NCBI RefSeq assembly: GCF_000002875.2
Contig: NC_009408.2
Coordinates: forward strand, 96,001 to 160,000
Length of the DNA stretch: 64,000 nt
Direction: 5' to 3'
DNA from: Leishmania infantum JPCM5
Taxonomy: Eukaryota > Euglenozoa > Kinetoplastea > Trypanosomatida > Trypanosomatidae
Under the pieces are notes generated by a model. That model made no database searches, was not told the DNA's origin, and saw only the letters and a list, made by a program, of their open reading frames with translations. A program made the translations under genes and the position numbers. Shown here piece after piece: positions 21,083 to 32,057 of the stretch (the stretch's first letter is position 1; each line of letters opens with the position of its first letter).

Positions 21083-22436
21083 GCAAGCATCCACCCGTGC
21101 GGAGCCGCGCAGGAACACACACACACACCACTCATGTGCAGCGGCCGCGTGTGCGCCAACGCATCGCTCCCTGGTGGTGGCTGCGGGTGGCCCCCCTCCC
21201 CGAGACGAAGAAAAGCCGGCGGCATGCCAGCAGCGACTCCCCCGCGTGGCGGAGCTCCCTCGCTCGCCGTGAGCAGAGGGTGCGGCGCAGACAGACATCA
21301 AGTCAAGAGCGGCCGCACTGCCCCCTAGCCCCCACGCACGCATAGGTGCAGCGACAAGAGGCTGCGGCCCCCTTGGTTGCGCCATCGCGCTGCACGTGGC
21401 GCCGTGGAGCTGGGACGTGTCCTGCTGCGCGGAGAGCCTGACCAGCCACGACGCAGAGGGCCACGCGTGGTCGCTGTTACGGGCTGGCGCTCCCTCCTCG
21501 CGGTGCTCGACGCGGCCCCTGCAGGGGCGGAGGGTGGCGTATCGCGGCGCGCTTGGCCATCATTCGTGGCGCTGCGGGCCCGCCGCGCGCGCCCCATTGC
21601 CGCCTGTCTTTGGTCGTGGTGAGCTGGAGCGCGACGGCGACGCTGACGAGCTCGCGACATCTGCACTGCCGGAGGAGCCAACGCCAAGCCGACATCCCCT
21701 GCCACCCGCGCGACAGACGCGGTCCGCCTATATCGCGGCGCGCCGTCCGCACCTTCGCCTCCGTCTGGCGACGAGCGCGCTAGGCGCGTGGCCCGATTCG
21801 GCGGCAGACGGTCCGTCCGAGACGCCCAGGATGTGACCGTGGGGTGGCAGCGGCGGTGGGCGCGCTGTGGTTGCGCGTATGCGTCCGTTGGATGAGCTGT
21901 GCACGGTGACAAGGCATACGGATGGACGAACAGATATGCTTGTTTGCTGTGCCGGAGTGTGCAGGGGTCGCTCTGCCTGCCCTTGTCGCGCCTCTCGCCG
22001 CCCTCACTCCTCCCCGTCTCCATGGCGAGGCGAGGCCCTAACGCACCACGTTGCCTGCTTGTCGCCCCAGAATATAAAACATGCATATACAGCGCCAAGC
22101 GTCCGAAGGATCTCTCAAGGCCACCCGCGTGAAGCGGCATCCCCGAGTGTGGGCCGATGCGGCGGGCGCCTCCCCCCTGTGTCCTCGCAAGCGGTGTGTC
22201 TCGCCTGCACCTCCCCAAACGTTCTCTTCCTCAACGCCTCTCTCGCCCTCCACCGTCGCCGCGTGCTCTGACGAATCTCTCAAGAAACATTTTGTCTGCC
22301 GCTCCTCCCGCTCTAGGACGTCACACCACCACCATTGCAGCGTCGACATGGCCAATTTTCCTTCGCCAGTGTGGGTGCGGCGCTACGTGCTCAACTTCAA
22401 TGCCGTGGCGCTGGTGCTGCTAGCGGTGCAGAACGC
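21083..22436 (+). repeat. Transporter 5'-flank repeat, copy 2
   Basis: Second copy of the block at 13611-14920. It extends about 40 bases further 5' (from GCAAGCATCCACCCGTGCGG) in common with copy 3 at 54598. A G-to-A change creates a TGA at 21270 in the frame that is open in the other two copies. Homology to copy 1 stops abruptly at 22436, inside codon 30 of the transporter. Confidence 0.92.
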
Positions 22437-23703
22437 CGGGTATCTAGTCCTGATAAGCTATTCGCAGCAGCAGGGAAAAGAGTACCCGCTGGCTGCTGGC
22501 GGTGCAGAACCGGAAGAAGAGGAGGTGCGTACGGTCACCTTCAAGGCTTCGCACTTTCTCGCGACGACTGAATTGGTGAAGCTTTTTCTCTCTCTCCTGT
22601 GGTGCGTCGTGGACGAAGCTTGGGCAATGCAGCAGGAGCGCTGTTCTGCCGACACACTCACGACACCAACGGCGGCGTTGCTAGCTGAGGGTTCCGGGCG
22701 GAGCAATGTCGCAGCATTTGCCCAGACACCGAACTCCGTCGCGGATGCCTCGTGCCATCTCTCCCGCAATCTCGACGACGTCGCAGACGACATGGACGCT
22801 GAATCTCTCGATCACACTGTGCGGCTGCGGGTTCTCTTTGCCCGAAAGAGGTTCGCTGCCGTATTTCTGAGCCGCATGCGCCATGCCATCGGGCTGGACC
22901 ACAAGTACAAAGAGACGCTGCTCATGATTGTGCCCGCCATCGTCTACGCTATCCAGGGGCTGCTGCTCATCTACTCCCTCAAGCTGCTGGACCCAACCGT
23001 GTTTCAGGTCCTGTACCAGGTGCGCATCCTCTTCCTGGCAGTCATGATGCGGGTCGTGCTGGACTTCCGTCTCTCGCCCATCCGGTGGGGCGCACTGGTG
23101 GCGCTGATGTTTGGCATCACGCTGGCACAGATGGGCGCGCAGAGCACGCGAGCGGATATGACAACCAGTAAGGCAGATGACGCTGCACGATCAGAGATGG
23201 AGAACGCTGCGGCGACCGAAAAGACCTCCAGCACGTGGTCAATGGAGGGTACACTGGCTGCGCTCGCTGGCGGCTTCCTGAGCGCGTTCTCCGGTGTGTT
23301 CATGGAGTTCGTGGTGAAGAAGCGCGGCAACCAGTTCCACCTGTCGGCGCGCAACACCCATCTCGCGTTCTTCTCGGTCGTGTACTTCTTTATTGTGTTC
23401 TTGTGCGAGATCTTCCAGCCGGAAGAGGGGGCGGGCGGGCTTGATGAGTTCACAAGCACGTTCTTCGACGGCTTCACCAGGCTGGTGTGGTTTCTGGTGG
23501 TTCTGCAGGCGATTGGCGGGATCCTCGTGGCTCTGGTGGTGCGCTACTGCGACAACATCGTGAAGTCGTTCTCGACGGCGTTCGCGATTGTGCTGAGCGG
23601 CACGGCGTCCGTGTTTCTGTTCCACACGCCGCTGAACGGGACGTTTCTGCTGGGCTCCTTCCTTGTGCTCACCTCCATCACCATGTACACCGCGAAGAAG
23701 TAA
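22348..23703 (+). CDS. LPG5A: UDP-galactose transporter-like protein, copy 2 (mosaic paralogue)
   Basis: A 451-residue nucleotide-sugar transporter. It shares residues 1-30 and the last ~290 residues with the gene at 14832; 22824-23690 and 15359-16225 are each 867 bases and give identical protein. It differs in residues about 31-159. There the two retain only scattered matches (for example SHF-x-T-x-E-x-x-KLF), and this copy has an acidic loop (EPEEEEVRT). Both copies keep the predicted ten-helix core, so both should make full transporters. The expected role is import of UDP-galactose into the Golgi for phosphoglycan and GPI-linked glycans. The shared 5' flank implies the same splice site and leader. 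The variable block could alter substrate preference, partner binding or sorting. This is inference. Confidence 0.9.
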   Translation: MANFPSPVWVRRYVLNFNAVALVLLAVQNAGYLVLISYSQQQGKEYPLAAGGAEPEEEEVRTVTFKASHFLATTELVKLFLSLLWCVVDEAWAMQQERCSADTLTTPTAALLAEGSGRSNVAAFAQTPNSVADASCHLSRNLDDVADDMDAESLDHTVRLRVLFARKRFAAVFLSRMRHAIGLDHKYKETLLMIVPAIVYAIQGLLLIYSLKLLDPTVFQVLYQVRILFLAVMMRVVLDFRLSPIRWGALVALMFGITLAQMGAQSTRADMTTSKADDAARSEMENAAATEKTSSTWSMEGTLAALAGGFLSAFSGVFMEFVVKKRGNQFHLSARNTHLAFFSVVYFFIVFLCEIFQPEEGAGGLDEFTSTFFDGFTRLVWFLVVLQAIGGILVALVVRYCDNIVKSFSTAFAIVLSGTASVFLFHTPLNGTFLLGSFLVLTSITMYTAKK

Positions 23704-23854
23704 CGACTCTTCGAGCTGGGCGACAGGTGGGCGAGATGAGATGCATCAACGTTTCTCAGTGATCGGCAGCCCTTTCTGGCATGTGTCTATGCAGCCTATG
23801 GGTTCTTGTGTGCATGCGGAAAGCTTCGTCGCTCTCGGTGGAGTACGCGCACCC

Positions 23855-24330
23855 CTCAGCGCGCAGCATTCTCAGTGTCCAGTGCCCCACTCACACTGTC
23901 TGCGGAGAAGCCAGGCAAGCCCCCTACCGATGCTGAGCGACTTCTGGTGGCAAAAGCCTCATCTGCCTACGGGGCAGGGGGAGGTGAGTGCGATGCTGTA
24001 TCGCTGCTGATGTGCGCGGTCAGGCCCTGTAGAGGGGGGAGGGGGCGGTGCTGCGTCGGAGCGTCCTGCTACAGCGCACACGCTGGTGCCATCTGTGTGT
24101 TGGGCACTGCGTGTGCGTGACTCGAGCCTATCTCGCCTGGACCTCACCGCCCATTGGTGGGGAGGCCGAGTGTCATCCCGAGGAACATAGCAGGCGGCCG
24201 CCTGCGGACCGGGTATGGGGGTGGGCAGGCCTTGAGGCAGGGGCCGTGCTCCGGTGACTGAGCTGGCGCACATTGCTGTAGCACGTGTGTGTGTGTACTG
24301 CTGCCTCGCGCGACGCCGGTGATGGGTGGT
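23855..24330 (+). repeat. Dispersed repeat B, long-3' form, copy 1
   Basis: About 475 bases nearly identical to 36470-36949. Its central ~300 bases (GGGGCAGGGGGAGGTGAGTG onward) also occur in the copies at 42891, 55541 and 61671. It lies in the 3' UTR of transporter copy 2, + orientation. Size, location in 3' UTRs and scattered copies recall Leishmania SIDER-type short retroposons. I cannot confirm their 5' signature by eye. Confidence 0.85.
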
Positions 24331-25500
24331 AGGGCCTGTGGCAGGGCTGTTCGGTGGAGGGCTGGCATTGCTGGAGTGTAGCTTCAGGCACCGTGACGGA
24401 ATGGTTGCGTTGAAGAAGAGCCAAAGTAGGCTCAGAAACCGAAACCTGCGACAGGCGTTTGCTGCGCACCTATTACGGAGGGTGAGTGCGGCTGCGGGTT
24501 GCGTGTGTACAGGCGTGTCTGCGCAGCGTCCTGCAGGGCAACTGTGCGTTCTTGGTAGGTGGAAGGTGATACTGTAAGAGGGTACTGAAAGGCACAGTGC
24601 CTGGACACGGATTTTCGCTCCCTGCGTCAGGGTTGTCGTTGGACCCCCCTCCTCACCCCGCATCTGCATGGGGAGGGGGCCGCACAGTTTCCTTGTCGAT
24701 TTGGAGAGGTGTTTCCGTGGTGCAGCGATATATGCCTGCCTGCTTGCTTGCTTGCTTTCTTGTTCTCCCTTGGCTTGGTGTTTCTTCTACCCCTTCTTAT
24801 GTTTAAGTGTTTCACCTTGTCTTTTTTCTTGCCGGTGTGCTTCGCGGGCGCGTCCGCTGCATGACCCACATTCCCTTCCCTGTCGTTTACCTTCCCTTCC
24901 ATCATTTATTTCTTTGTGTTTTTTTTTCAGCGAGTGAACTCCATGCAGCTCGCCTCCCCTGCCTCTCGTCTCTCTCTCCTGTGTGCATACAGGCAACAGG
25001 GGCGGCGGCGGCGGCGGAAGAGGCCCCGGCGTACCGCGCGCGTCTCCTCGAGGGGAGGCAAATCGTGTCAAACAGGAGTGCAGGAGAGAGCAAGCGGAAG
25101 TCGCTTGACAATTTCAGCGTAGGTCGACAGACAACGTGCCCTCTGTTGCGCGCTCTCGATGCGCGGCCTGTGCTGTCAGTCTATGCGTGCGTGAAGAGGG
25201 CAATGCGCCGCGTTAAGTATTAAGGGAAGACGAGTAGAGGTGCTAGAAGAGGTTCTTCATCTTGTTGTTTTCTGAGGCAGGTTCGCCATGGACGGTTTCC
25301 TCCACTCCCCATCGGTACAACTGCACTCGGCACTCTCAAACTCTCACTGCTCCGGCGTCACATTGGTATCTATACACAGCGACCATCGAGCTTGTCGCTG
25401 TCGGAGTGCTGCACTACTATTGGTGTTTTCAGCGAACGTGTTTGATTGGTTTTTGTCTCTTATCTTCTACGGACAGCAGTGCCGGCACAAACACTTGCCG

Positions 25501-25526
25501 TGTGTGTGTGTGTGTGTGTGTGTGTG
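25501..25526. repeat. (TG)13 microsatellite
   Basis: Perfect TG dinucleotide tract. Confidence 0.95.
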
Positions 25527-26680
25527 CTCATCGGTCATGCTGAGTACGGATTGCGTGATCCGACGCAGAGATGTGTTCTGTGTATATGAGTGTGTCCGTG
25601 GCTGCTGGTGGCGCCAGCTCACCTTCTTCCCACATGTTCTCACGCCCTCGCGCACACGTATATATATATATATATGTATCGGCTTTGGGTGACTCTACAC
25701 ATCTGCCTAAACGGTGAGCGGCAAAACAATGGGCAGTAGCTCAACGCAGGATACCCTGACATGCCACACATCTCCTGCGAGTCTAGAGCGTGCCGCGACG
25801 CGTGAAAATTGGTTTTGCGCAAGGATTCGTCAAAGCGGAACATGAAGACGTGCGCGTACATCAAGGGAGGACGTCGAGGCCGGGCCAAGGGCCACTCAGG
25901 ATTGTGTGCGCGGGGGCCGTATGAAGGCAAAGAAATAGGATTTGGTACCCCCTGCCTCCCTCCATGTGCGCCTTTGCGCAGGCAATAAATGCTCGGCGAA
26001 AGCAGTGAGGCGTTGTTGTCCCTCTCAGTACTAATCGCACGCCACAGCAGTTTCCATTGAATATGTACATATCGATATATATGTATATGTACAACGCCCC
26101 CTTTGCCGTATATAAAAATATATATATGCATATATATATATGCACATGTAGTTTCTGTATAAGTGTTCCTTTGTATATTATATATATATGTGTGTGTGTG
26201 TGTGTGTCTGTATGTGGTGAGTGTTATTCTTAGCCTTTTCTCGTCCCACCCTCCCCCCCCCATTCTTTTTTTCCCCGCTTCTCTACGTATCTTTATCTCG
26301 AATACGCCCAATAAGATGGAACAGTCCTGCTAATGCATCCCGTGTTCCTCCCCCACCTCCAATACGCAGACACATACTCATCTTCTTATCTTGTCGTTGT
26401 TTCTTCAGTCGCAGGGAGCTGAGTGATGATCATGCGCAAAGACGAGTTCTCTTGTTGATTCCTTGTGTTGTCCTTGCACGACGCGGCACGGCATTTGTAG
26501 GTGAGTGTTATGCGTTGACCTGGTGACGCCCACAAGCTTCCGTAAAGTCCTTCACCCCCCGTCGTGTGGTTCACGTTGTATGCTACCTTCTCATTGATTC
26601 TTTATCATTCAGTGTAGCTTCATTCTCTTTGAGTGTCATTTGTATCTTCCTCTGCACTGCGCCGCAGTTCACGTGCCACG

Positions 26681-27070
26681 ATGCGGCTTGTCCGTTCTAC
26701 CTTCTTTTTCTTTTTTTTGTTAGGCAGCATGCATACCGACAACTCACCTCTCTCCCCTCGGTGCTTTGGAGCGGATGGCACTGTCTATACGGACTGCGCA
26801 ACAAGAGGACTCCCACTAATATGTGTATGCACACTCGCGACGGTGCAACAAATGTTTCACGGCCCGTCTTTCAAGCAACGTAATGGCTGCGCGTGCTCTC
26901 AGAAAAACAAGATCTTGAAGCTATGCTTGACCAGCGTCCCGGCGGCTTTACTCCTGTCGCCGCTAGTAGGATGCGTTTACAGACCTGGCCAAAACTATAC
27001 CGGAAGGATCAATGAGACCCGCGAGGGTAGTAAAGACGCGGCGGAATATGTGCGCCTAAATATGGCGTAA
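26681..27070 (+). CDS. Candidate small secreted Cys-containing protein
   Basis: A 129-codon frame beginning MRLVRSTFFFFFLLGS, which looks like a signal peptide. A Cys-containing body (for example RCFGADGTVYTDC and NGCACSQ) and an NYTG sequon near the C-terminus follow. Codon use and composition are more even than in surrounding UTR. There is no recognisable family and no conservation evidence. It might equally be a chance frame or a decayed gene. Confidence 0.22.
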   Translation: MRLVRSTFFFFFLLGSMHTDNSPLSPRCFGADGTVYTDCATRGLPLICVCTLATVQQMFHGPSFKQRNGCACSQKNKILKLCLTSVPAALLLSPLVGCVYRPGQNYTGRINETREGSKDAAEYVRLNMA

Positions 27071-28516
27071 TACTGAAAAGCGCACGGGGCCAGCCGGGAC
27101 CGCCAGCAAGGAGCCCATCACGCTCTCCTCATCCCTTCACCATCTCTTTACTTTGCCGCGTTGACACCCATGCTCTTCTCATTTCCGCCTTGCCGCCCCC
27201 AGACACACAAACACGCTGGATTCATAGAACGCATCGGCCTTCTCGCACCTTCGCATAGTGCCGCTCTCCCTCCTGCCCTCCTTCCCCTCTCCTCGGCTCT
27301 CTCCCGTGTATACACTCCTCCATATCAATACATACCCTCACGCTTCGTCGTCGGTGTGCGGCAGGAGCACTCGGGCCGACACAGACGAACCATCCCGTCA
27401 CAGGCAAATGCAGTGTCTCCTAACTCCCCGAAACGTGGCGGTGCAGACGAAACTAACAAAGAAGGGTCTGAAAATGTCTCCATCATCACTGCGCGTTGCA
27501 CACTCAACACCGACGTCAGCGACGACGATAAAATTCACACAAGAGCCCGCGCAGAACCTCCGCGACAAGCACCAAGCAAAAAAATAACAAGGATGCGGAC
27601 ACTCGCGGACGTTTTTTTTTATCGTCTTCAATACTTCCATGTTCGTACTTCCCTGTTGCCGTGTGGTCTCCTGGCGCAGAGTAGCGCCGCGGAGAATGCA
27701 TGGCAAGAAAGGAAGCACCACACCCACACACACACACGACTGCCGTCTCTTTCAGCTCCGTTCTTGCGTTCTTGTACCTCTCCCATTCCTTTTTCGCTGT
27801 TTCACGCGAAACGTGTCATCACTCCCCCTCCTCCTCGACTCGTCGTCACAACTGCGCCTCTGTTGCCGGTTTGCGTGTTCTCATGGCAAATCGGACTTTG
27901 GCTGTCGCTCCTCTGCCGCACCTCGCGTCCGCTGCGCCCCCCACCCCACCCCTTTTTCCCTATTCTCTCTCGATAAGGTCGTGCGCCGCCACTTCAACCC
28001 CCCCCCCGTCGGGTAGCGTTGGCCTTCTCATCCTTGCCAGCTATCCCTCCTCTGTTGCCACAATCAAGAAGCCGCAGATACACGCATCGCCTGCGCCACG
28101 CTGCCCGCCTGTCTGTCTCTCCCTCTCTCCCTGCGAACCTCCCATTCAACTCGTGCCCCTAACTTCCTCCTTCGCTGCTGCTGCCGGCGCGCCACTCAGT
28201 GTCGCTCTTGCTTCGTCCTGTCGAAGCTCTTTCCAGTTTCGCTGTCGCGCATGGTTTCATCTCTGCTGTTTCCTGCGTCCGTGCGTGCGTGCGTGTTGCC
28301 CTTTAGTGGGGATTTGTGTCTCCCCTCTCGGCCCCCTCCCCATGCCCAACACACACACATACACACACACACACCGCCCTTCCTGCTTCCTTGCCTCGTT
28401 CTTTAGGTGCACCCATACACCCATACGCACACACACACACCAAGTCACAGCCCGCACACGCCTAAAGGCCTCTACATCGGGTACATACGTGCAATCAATA
28501 CACTTTTTGCACACAT

Positions 28517-29812
28517 ATGCTTCGCCACGTATGCTCGTCCGCCGTCGTGGCCTGCAGTGCTGGCCTGGCGCCGATCAGCTGCCGCCGTGTAGGGTCGACA
28601 AGCTACTTCTCGGCCGTGCCGCGCGCGCCTCCGGATGCCATCATGGGCATTGCTGCGGACTTCGCCAAAGACATGTGTCCAAACAAGGTAAACCTTTGCG
28701 TCGGAGTCTACCGTGATGAGCAGAACAAGCCCTTTGTGCTGGAGTCCGTGCGCAAGGCAATGTCGCACATTGTGGAGCGCGACACGCAGATGGACTACGC
28801 GCCCATTGCGGGTCTGCCATCCTTCGTGAATAGCGTGCAGCGGCTATGCTTTGGAAAGCCAATGCTGGACGTTCAAGGCGACCGCATCGCCTCGGCACAG
28901 ACTCTTAGTGGCACCGGTGCCCTGCATCTTGGCGTGCAGCTACTGCAGCGCTCCTCTGGTGGCTCCGGCACCGCGACGCTGCACATCCCGAGCCCCTCCT
29001 ACCCGAATCACCTGAATATCCTGCAGCATGTGAACGTTGAGGCTAGCTATTACCCGTACTACAATCTGAGTACGCATCGCTTGAACATCGATGCAATGCT
29101 CAACTATCTGCGCCAGCTGCCCGCCGGCTCCGTCATCTTGCTGCACGCCTGTGCGCACAACCCGACTGGGTGCGATCCTACGCCAGAGGAATGGCAGCAG
29201 ATTGTAGACGTCATCTGCCGAAGCGATCTCATTCCGTTCGTTGACATGGCATACCAGGGTTTTGCGACGGGCGACATCGAGCGCGATGCCTACGTCCTGC
29301 GCGCGTTGAATCAGCAAGAGGTCCCCACGTACCTGGTGGCCCAGTCGTTGGCGAAGAGCTTCGGTCTCTACGGGCATCGCACTGGCGCCCTGCACATCCG
29401 CTGCACCACGCAGAAGGAGAAAGTGAATGTCCTGTCGCAGCTGCAGTCGACGATTCGCGCCACGTACAGCAACCCTCCCATCTTCGGTGCTCGCATCGCG
29501 GACGAGATTTTGCGGACACCGCAGCTGCGCGAGCTGTGGAAGTCGGAGCTGAACCAGATGTCTAGCCGACTGCAGGATGTTCGGCACCGTCTTGTCGCCC
29601 AGCTGCGCGCCTGTGGCTCGACGCGTGACTGGGAGTACCTCGAGAAAGGTGTGGGTATGATGTCGCTGACGGGACTGACGGAGGATCAGGTGATGGCGCT
29701 GCAGCAGAAGTACAGCGTCTACCTGACGCGCAACGGTCGCATCGCGTTTTCTGGACTGAGCTCCGAAAATGTGGCCTACGTCGCTCAGTCCATCCACGAT
29801 GTGTCCCGGTAG
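28517..29812 (+). CDS. mASAT: Aspartate aminotransferase, mitochondrial type
   Basis: A 431-residue PLP enzyme of aminotransferase class I that exchanges amino groups between aspartate/2-oxoglutarate and glutamate/oxaloacetate. The N-terminus (MLRHVCSSAVVACSAGLAPISCRRVGS) is Arg/Ser-rich without acids, as for mitochondrial import. Family motifs follow in order: VNLCVGVYRDE, YAPIAGLPSF, LSGTGAL, HACAHNPTGCDPT, VDMAYQGFATG and the PLP-lysine segment SLAKSFGLYGHRTG (Lys280). Near the end NGRIAFSGLS carries the substrate-binding region. Length fits the family. With the fumarase upstream it belongs to mitochondrial carbon and nitrogen metabolism, but co-regulation should not be assumed from co-transcription. 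The CT-rich leader ends shortly before this ATG, supporting the start. Confidence 0.95.
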   Translation: MLRHVCSSAVVACSAGLAPISCRRVGSTSYFSAVPRAPPDAIMGIAADFAKDMCPNKVNLCVGVYRDEQNKPFVLESVRKAMSHIVERDTQMDYAPIAGLPSFVNSVQRLCFGKPMLDVQGDRIASAQTLSGTGALHLGVQLLQRSSGGSGTATLHIPSPSYPNHLNILQHVNVEASYYPYYNLSTHRLNIDAMLNYLRQLPAGSVILLHACAHNPTGCDPTPEEWQQIVDVICRSDLIPFVDMAYQGFATGDIERDAYVLRALNQQEVPTYLVAQSLAKSFGLYGHRTGALHIRCTTQKEKVNVLSQLQSTIRATYSNPPIFGARIADEILRTPQLRELWKSELNQMSSRLQDVRHRLVAQLRACGSTRDWEYLEKGVGMMSLTGLTEDQVMALQQKYSVYLTRNGRIAFSGLSSENVAYVAQSIHDVSR

Positions 29813-32057
29813 ACGATGAGCAGGTGCGGAGCGCGTGACTGATGTGGCCCCCTTCCGTGCCAGCAGCAGGCTGCGTCGCTGCGCATGCATTCTCTCCCTG
29901 GCTCACTGTTGCAGCGAAGATCAGCACACGCGCTCTCTGTGCATGGCCGCGGCATCGGACTGCGAGCGCAAAATGCGTCGCAATAGTTCTGTTGAGCGGT
30001 TCAGCTCACCCTTGCCCCATCCCTCCTTGTGCGCCCTTCCTTCCTTCATCGTCCGCGACCCGCTCCCGGGCGTCTCCAGCCGCCGAGTCGTACGGTGCCG
30101 CACATGAGGAGACGCACACTTGCAGGTTTTGGCAGACGCGCACACGCAAAGTGCTGAGAACGGGGGAGCGGGAGACGGAGAGGGAGACGGCGCCGACGTA
30201 GCAGCCGAAGGAGCACACAAGCGAGGAAAGGGAGCGGAAGGGCTCAAAAGCAGCTAAACACGAACAAACTTCGTACCGCCGACCGAAACGAGTTGCACGG
30301 ATGCGGTGCGGTGAGACCGCAAGACCACCCTATCCCCCCAACACCTGGGGGCGGCGGCGAACATGTCTGCGTGCGCGCCATTTGCCGTACACTGAGGCAT
30401 GTGAGTGCTCCTGTGCGTCGGCAAGAAAGGGGGGCGTCGACTGCGAACCCGGCCGATCCTTCCTCCGGAAGGAAAGAAAACGAAGCGCCGCTGAGCCGTG
30501 GAGCGCCTGTGTACGGTGCGCTCCACCGCTGCGGTGCCGGAATGCAGATGAAGGCACGCATGCGCATGCACGAATCGCAGCGGCGCCTTCCCACGTGCCG
30601 CGGCAATGGCGCCCTCCCTCGCCCCACGCCCCACCTCACTCTCCTGCAGGCGGACGGAGAAGGAGCGAGTGCCCAACAAACCCGGTGCATGGGCGTCGGC
30701 GTCGCGCAGGTGTGGACTTACCGCTGTTCGTGCTCGTGGACACAAAGTCATTGACTCCTTGCCTCCCCTCCCCCTACGCCACGTAAACTCACCCGGCAAC
30801 TGCGAAGAGGCTTTCGCGGTTTCGATGGCTGATGCTTTTTGTGTATATCTGTGTGTATGTGTGCCCTCGTAATTGATGCACGTGAGGCGCGCAGCGGGTG
30901 CCGGTGGCAGCTCATGATGATCTCTTGTTTTGTGGCGGTTCTAGGAGGCGAGGCGTCAAGTGCGACCACCCTCCTCCGCCTCCCTTCCTTTCGTAAGCCT
31001 CGAGCTCCGTTGACTGAGCACATGGCATGCCATGCCACGCACACGCACACACACATACGTACACACACGGCCCTCCCTTTGGTTACTTGCTCAGTTGTGT
31101 CGGCGTCGGTGTGGGTGCAGAGGAGAAGGAGGGAGAGCATGCTTTTTCTGGCGTTGACATCCACGCCCCTGAAACCCACCCCACGGCTCGCACCGTGCTG
31201 CCATCCATGAGAATGGGAGGGGGAAATGGGTCGTTGATGACTGCAAGTGTTCCACGACTGCAAAAACCAGAGAGGGCAGGAGAGGGAAAACGACAGAGCA
31301 GGCGTAGAAGAGCGTCAACACAAAGTCGTTGCTGCACGGCGTGCCCATCCGTGTGTGTGCGAACCGCCTCAAAACACGAGAGGTGAGGAGAACGAGAGAA
31401 AGGAAAAGGGGCAGGTCTCCTCACCCCCTCTCACGTCATCGCACGCCCGTGCGCACTATGTCAGGCGGCCCTTTTCGATTTGCTCGTGGCATCTCCCATA
31501 CGGCGTGGGGCGTTGTTCAGAGGTCCGCCGTGCACTTGTGCGTGCGTGGCGTCTGTATAGGCCTTCCCCCATAAAGACACTGAAGAAGTCGCCCGTGTGT
31601 TTGTGTCACACATGATGAGGTGTCCACCATCGCTTTCTCTCTCTCTTTCCTGGCCACCTCTATCCTTTCCCTCAATGTTCAAACGTGCGCACACGCACAC
31701 GCACACACACACGCCTTCGACCGGCACCAGCATCTGCAGCGAGGGCTGAATCGCTCGAACTTAACCGGCACAGCAGCTTAACGCAAGGTGCCACGAGGAG
31801 GCGTTGAGGCCCAGGGGAAGAGACAGCGAGTCTGGCGCAGACGTTATCCGCTCTCTCTCTCCTGAGTGCGGTACAGTATAGAGGGACGGCATCTCTCCTC
31901 CCGCCCTCGCCCCGCCCAAGAGCGTGGTGGCCATACTTTGATCTCCGACTCTGACTCCCTGCCTCGTGGCTGCTTGCGAAATACTTGGCATCTGGCGCAT
32001 CGTCTGCTCATTTCTTGCTGTTGCTGCTGTGCGCTTTCTCCGTGGCGGCGGAGCGCG
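29813..32057. other. Intergenic region
   Basis: No gene supported. Purine-rich stretches (about 30120-30250), CA repeats near 31040-31070 and 31690-31715, and a pyrimidine tract at about 31625-31680. The in-frame ATG at 31866 upstream of the next gene is not favoured because the coding-like sequence starts at 32058. Confidence 0.55.

Larger units (their letters stand above)
24331..28516. other. Long intergenic region with AT/TG microsatellites
   Basis: Mostly UTR-like sequence: (TG)13 at 25501-25526, an AT run near 25660-25675, and an unusually AT-rich patch at about 26055-26205 with short palindromes (GTACATAT at 26065 facing ATATGTAC at 26085). A CT-rich splice region precedes the aminotransferase (about 27740-28400). 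One weak gene candidate at 26681 is listed separately. Confidence 0.5.

Noticed and set aside
31866..32057. 64-codon N-terminal extension of the coiled-coil protein
   Set aside because: It reads as translated leader. The hydrophilic protein begins naturally at 32058.
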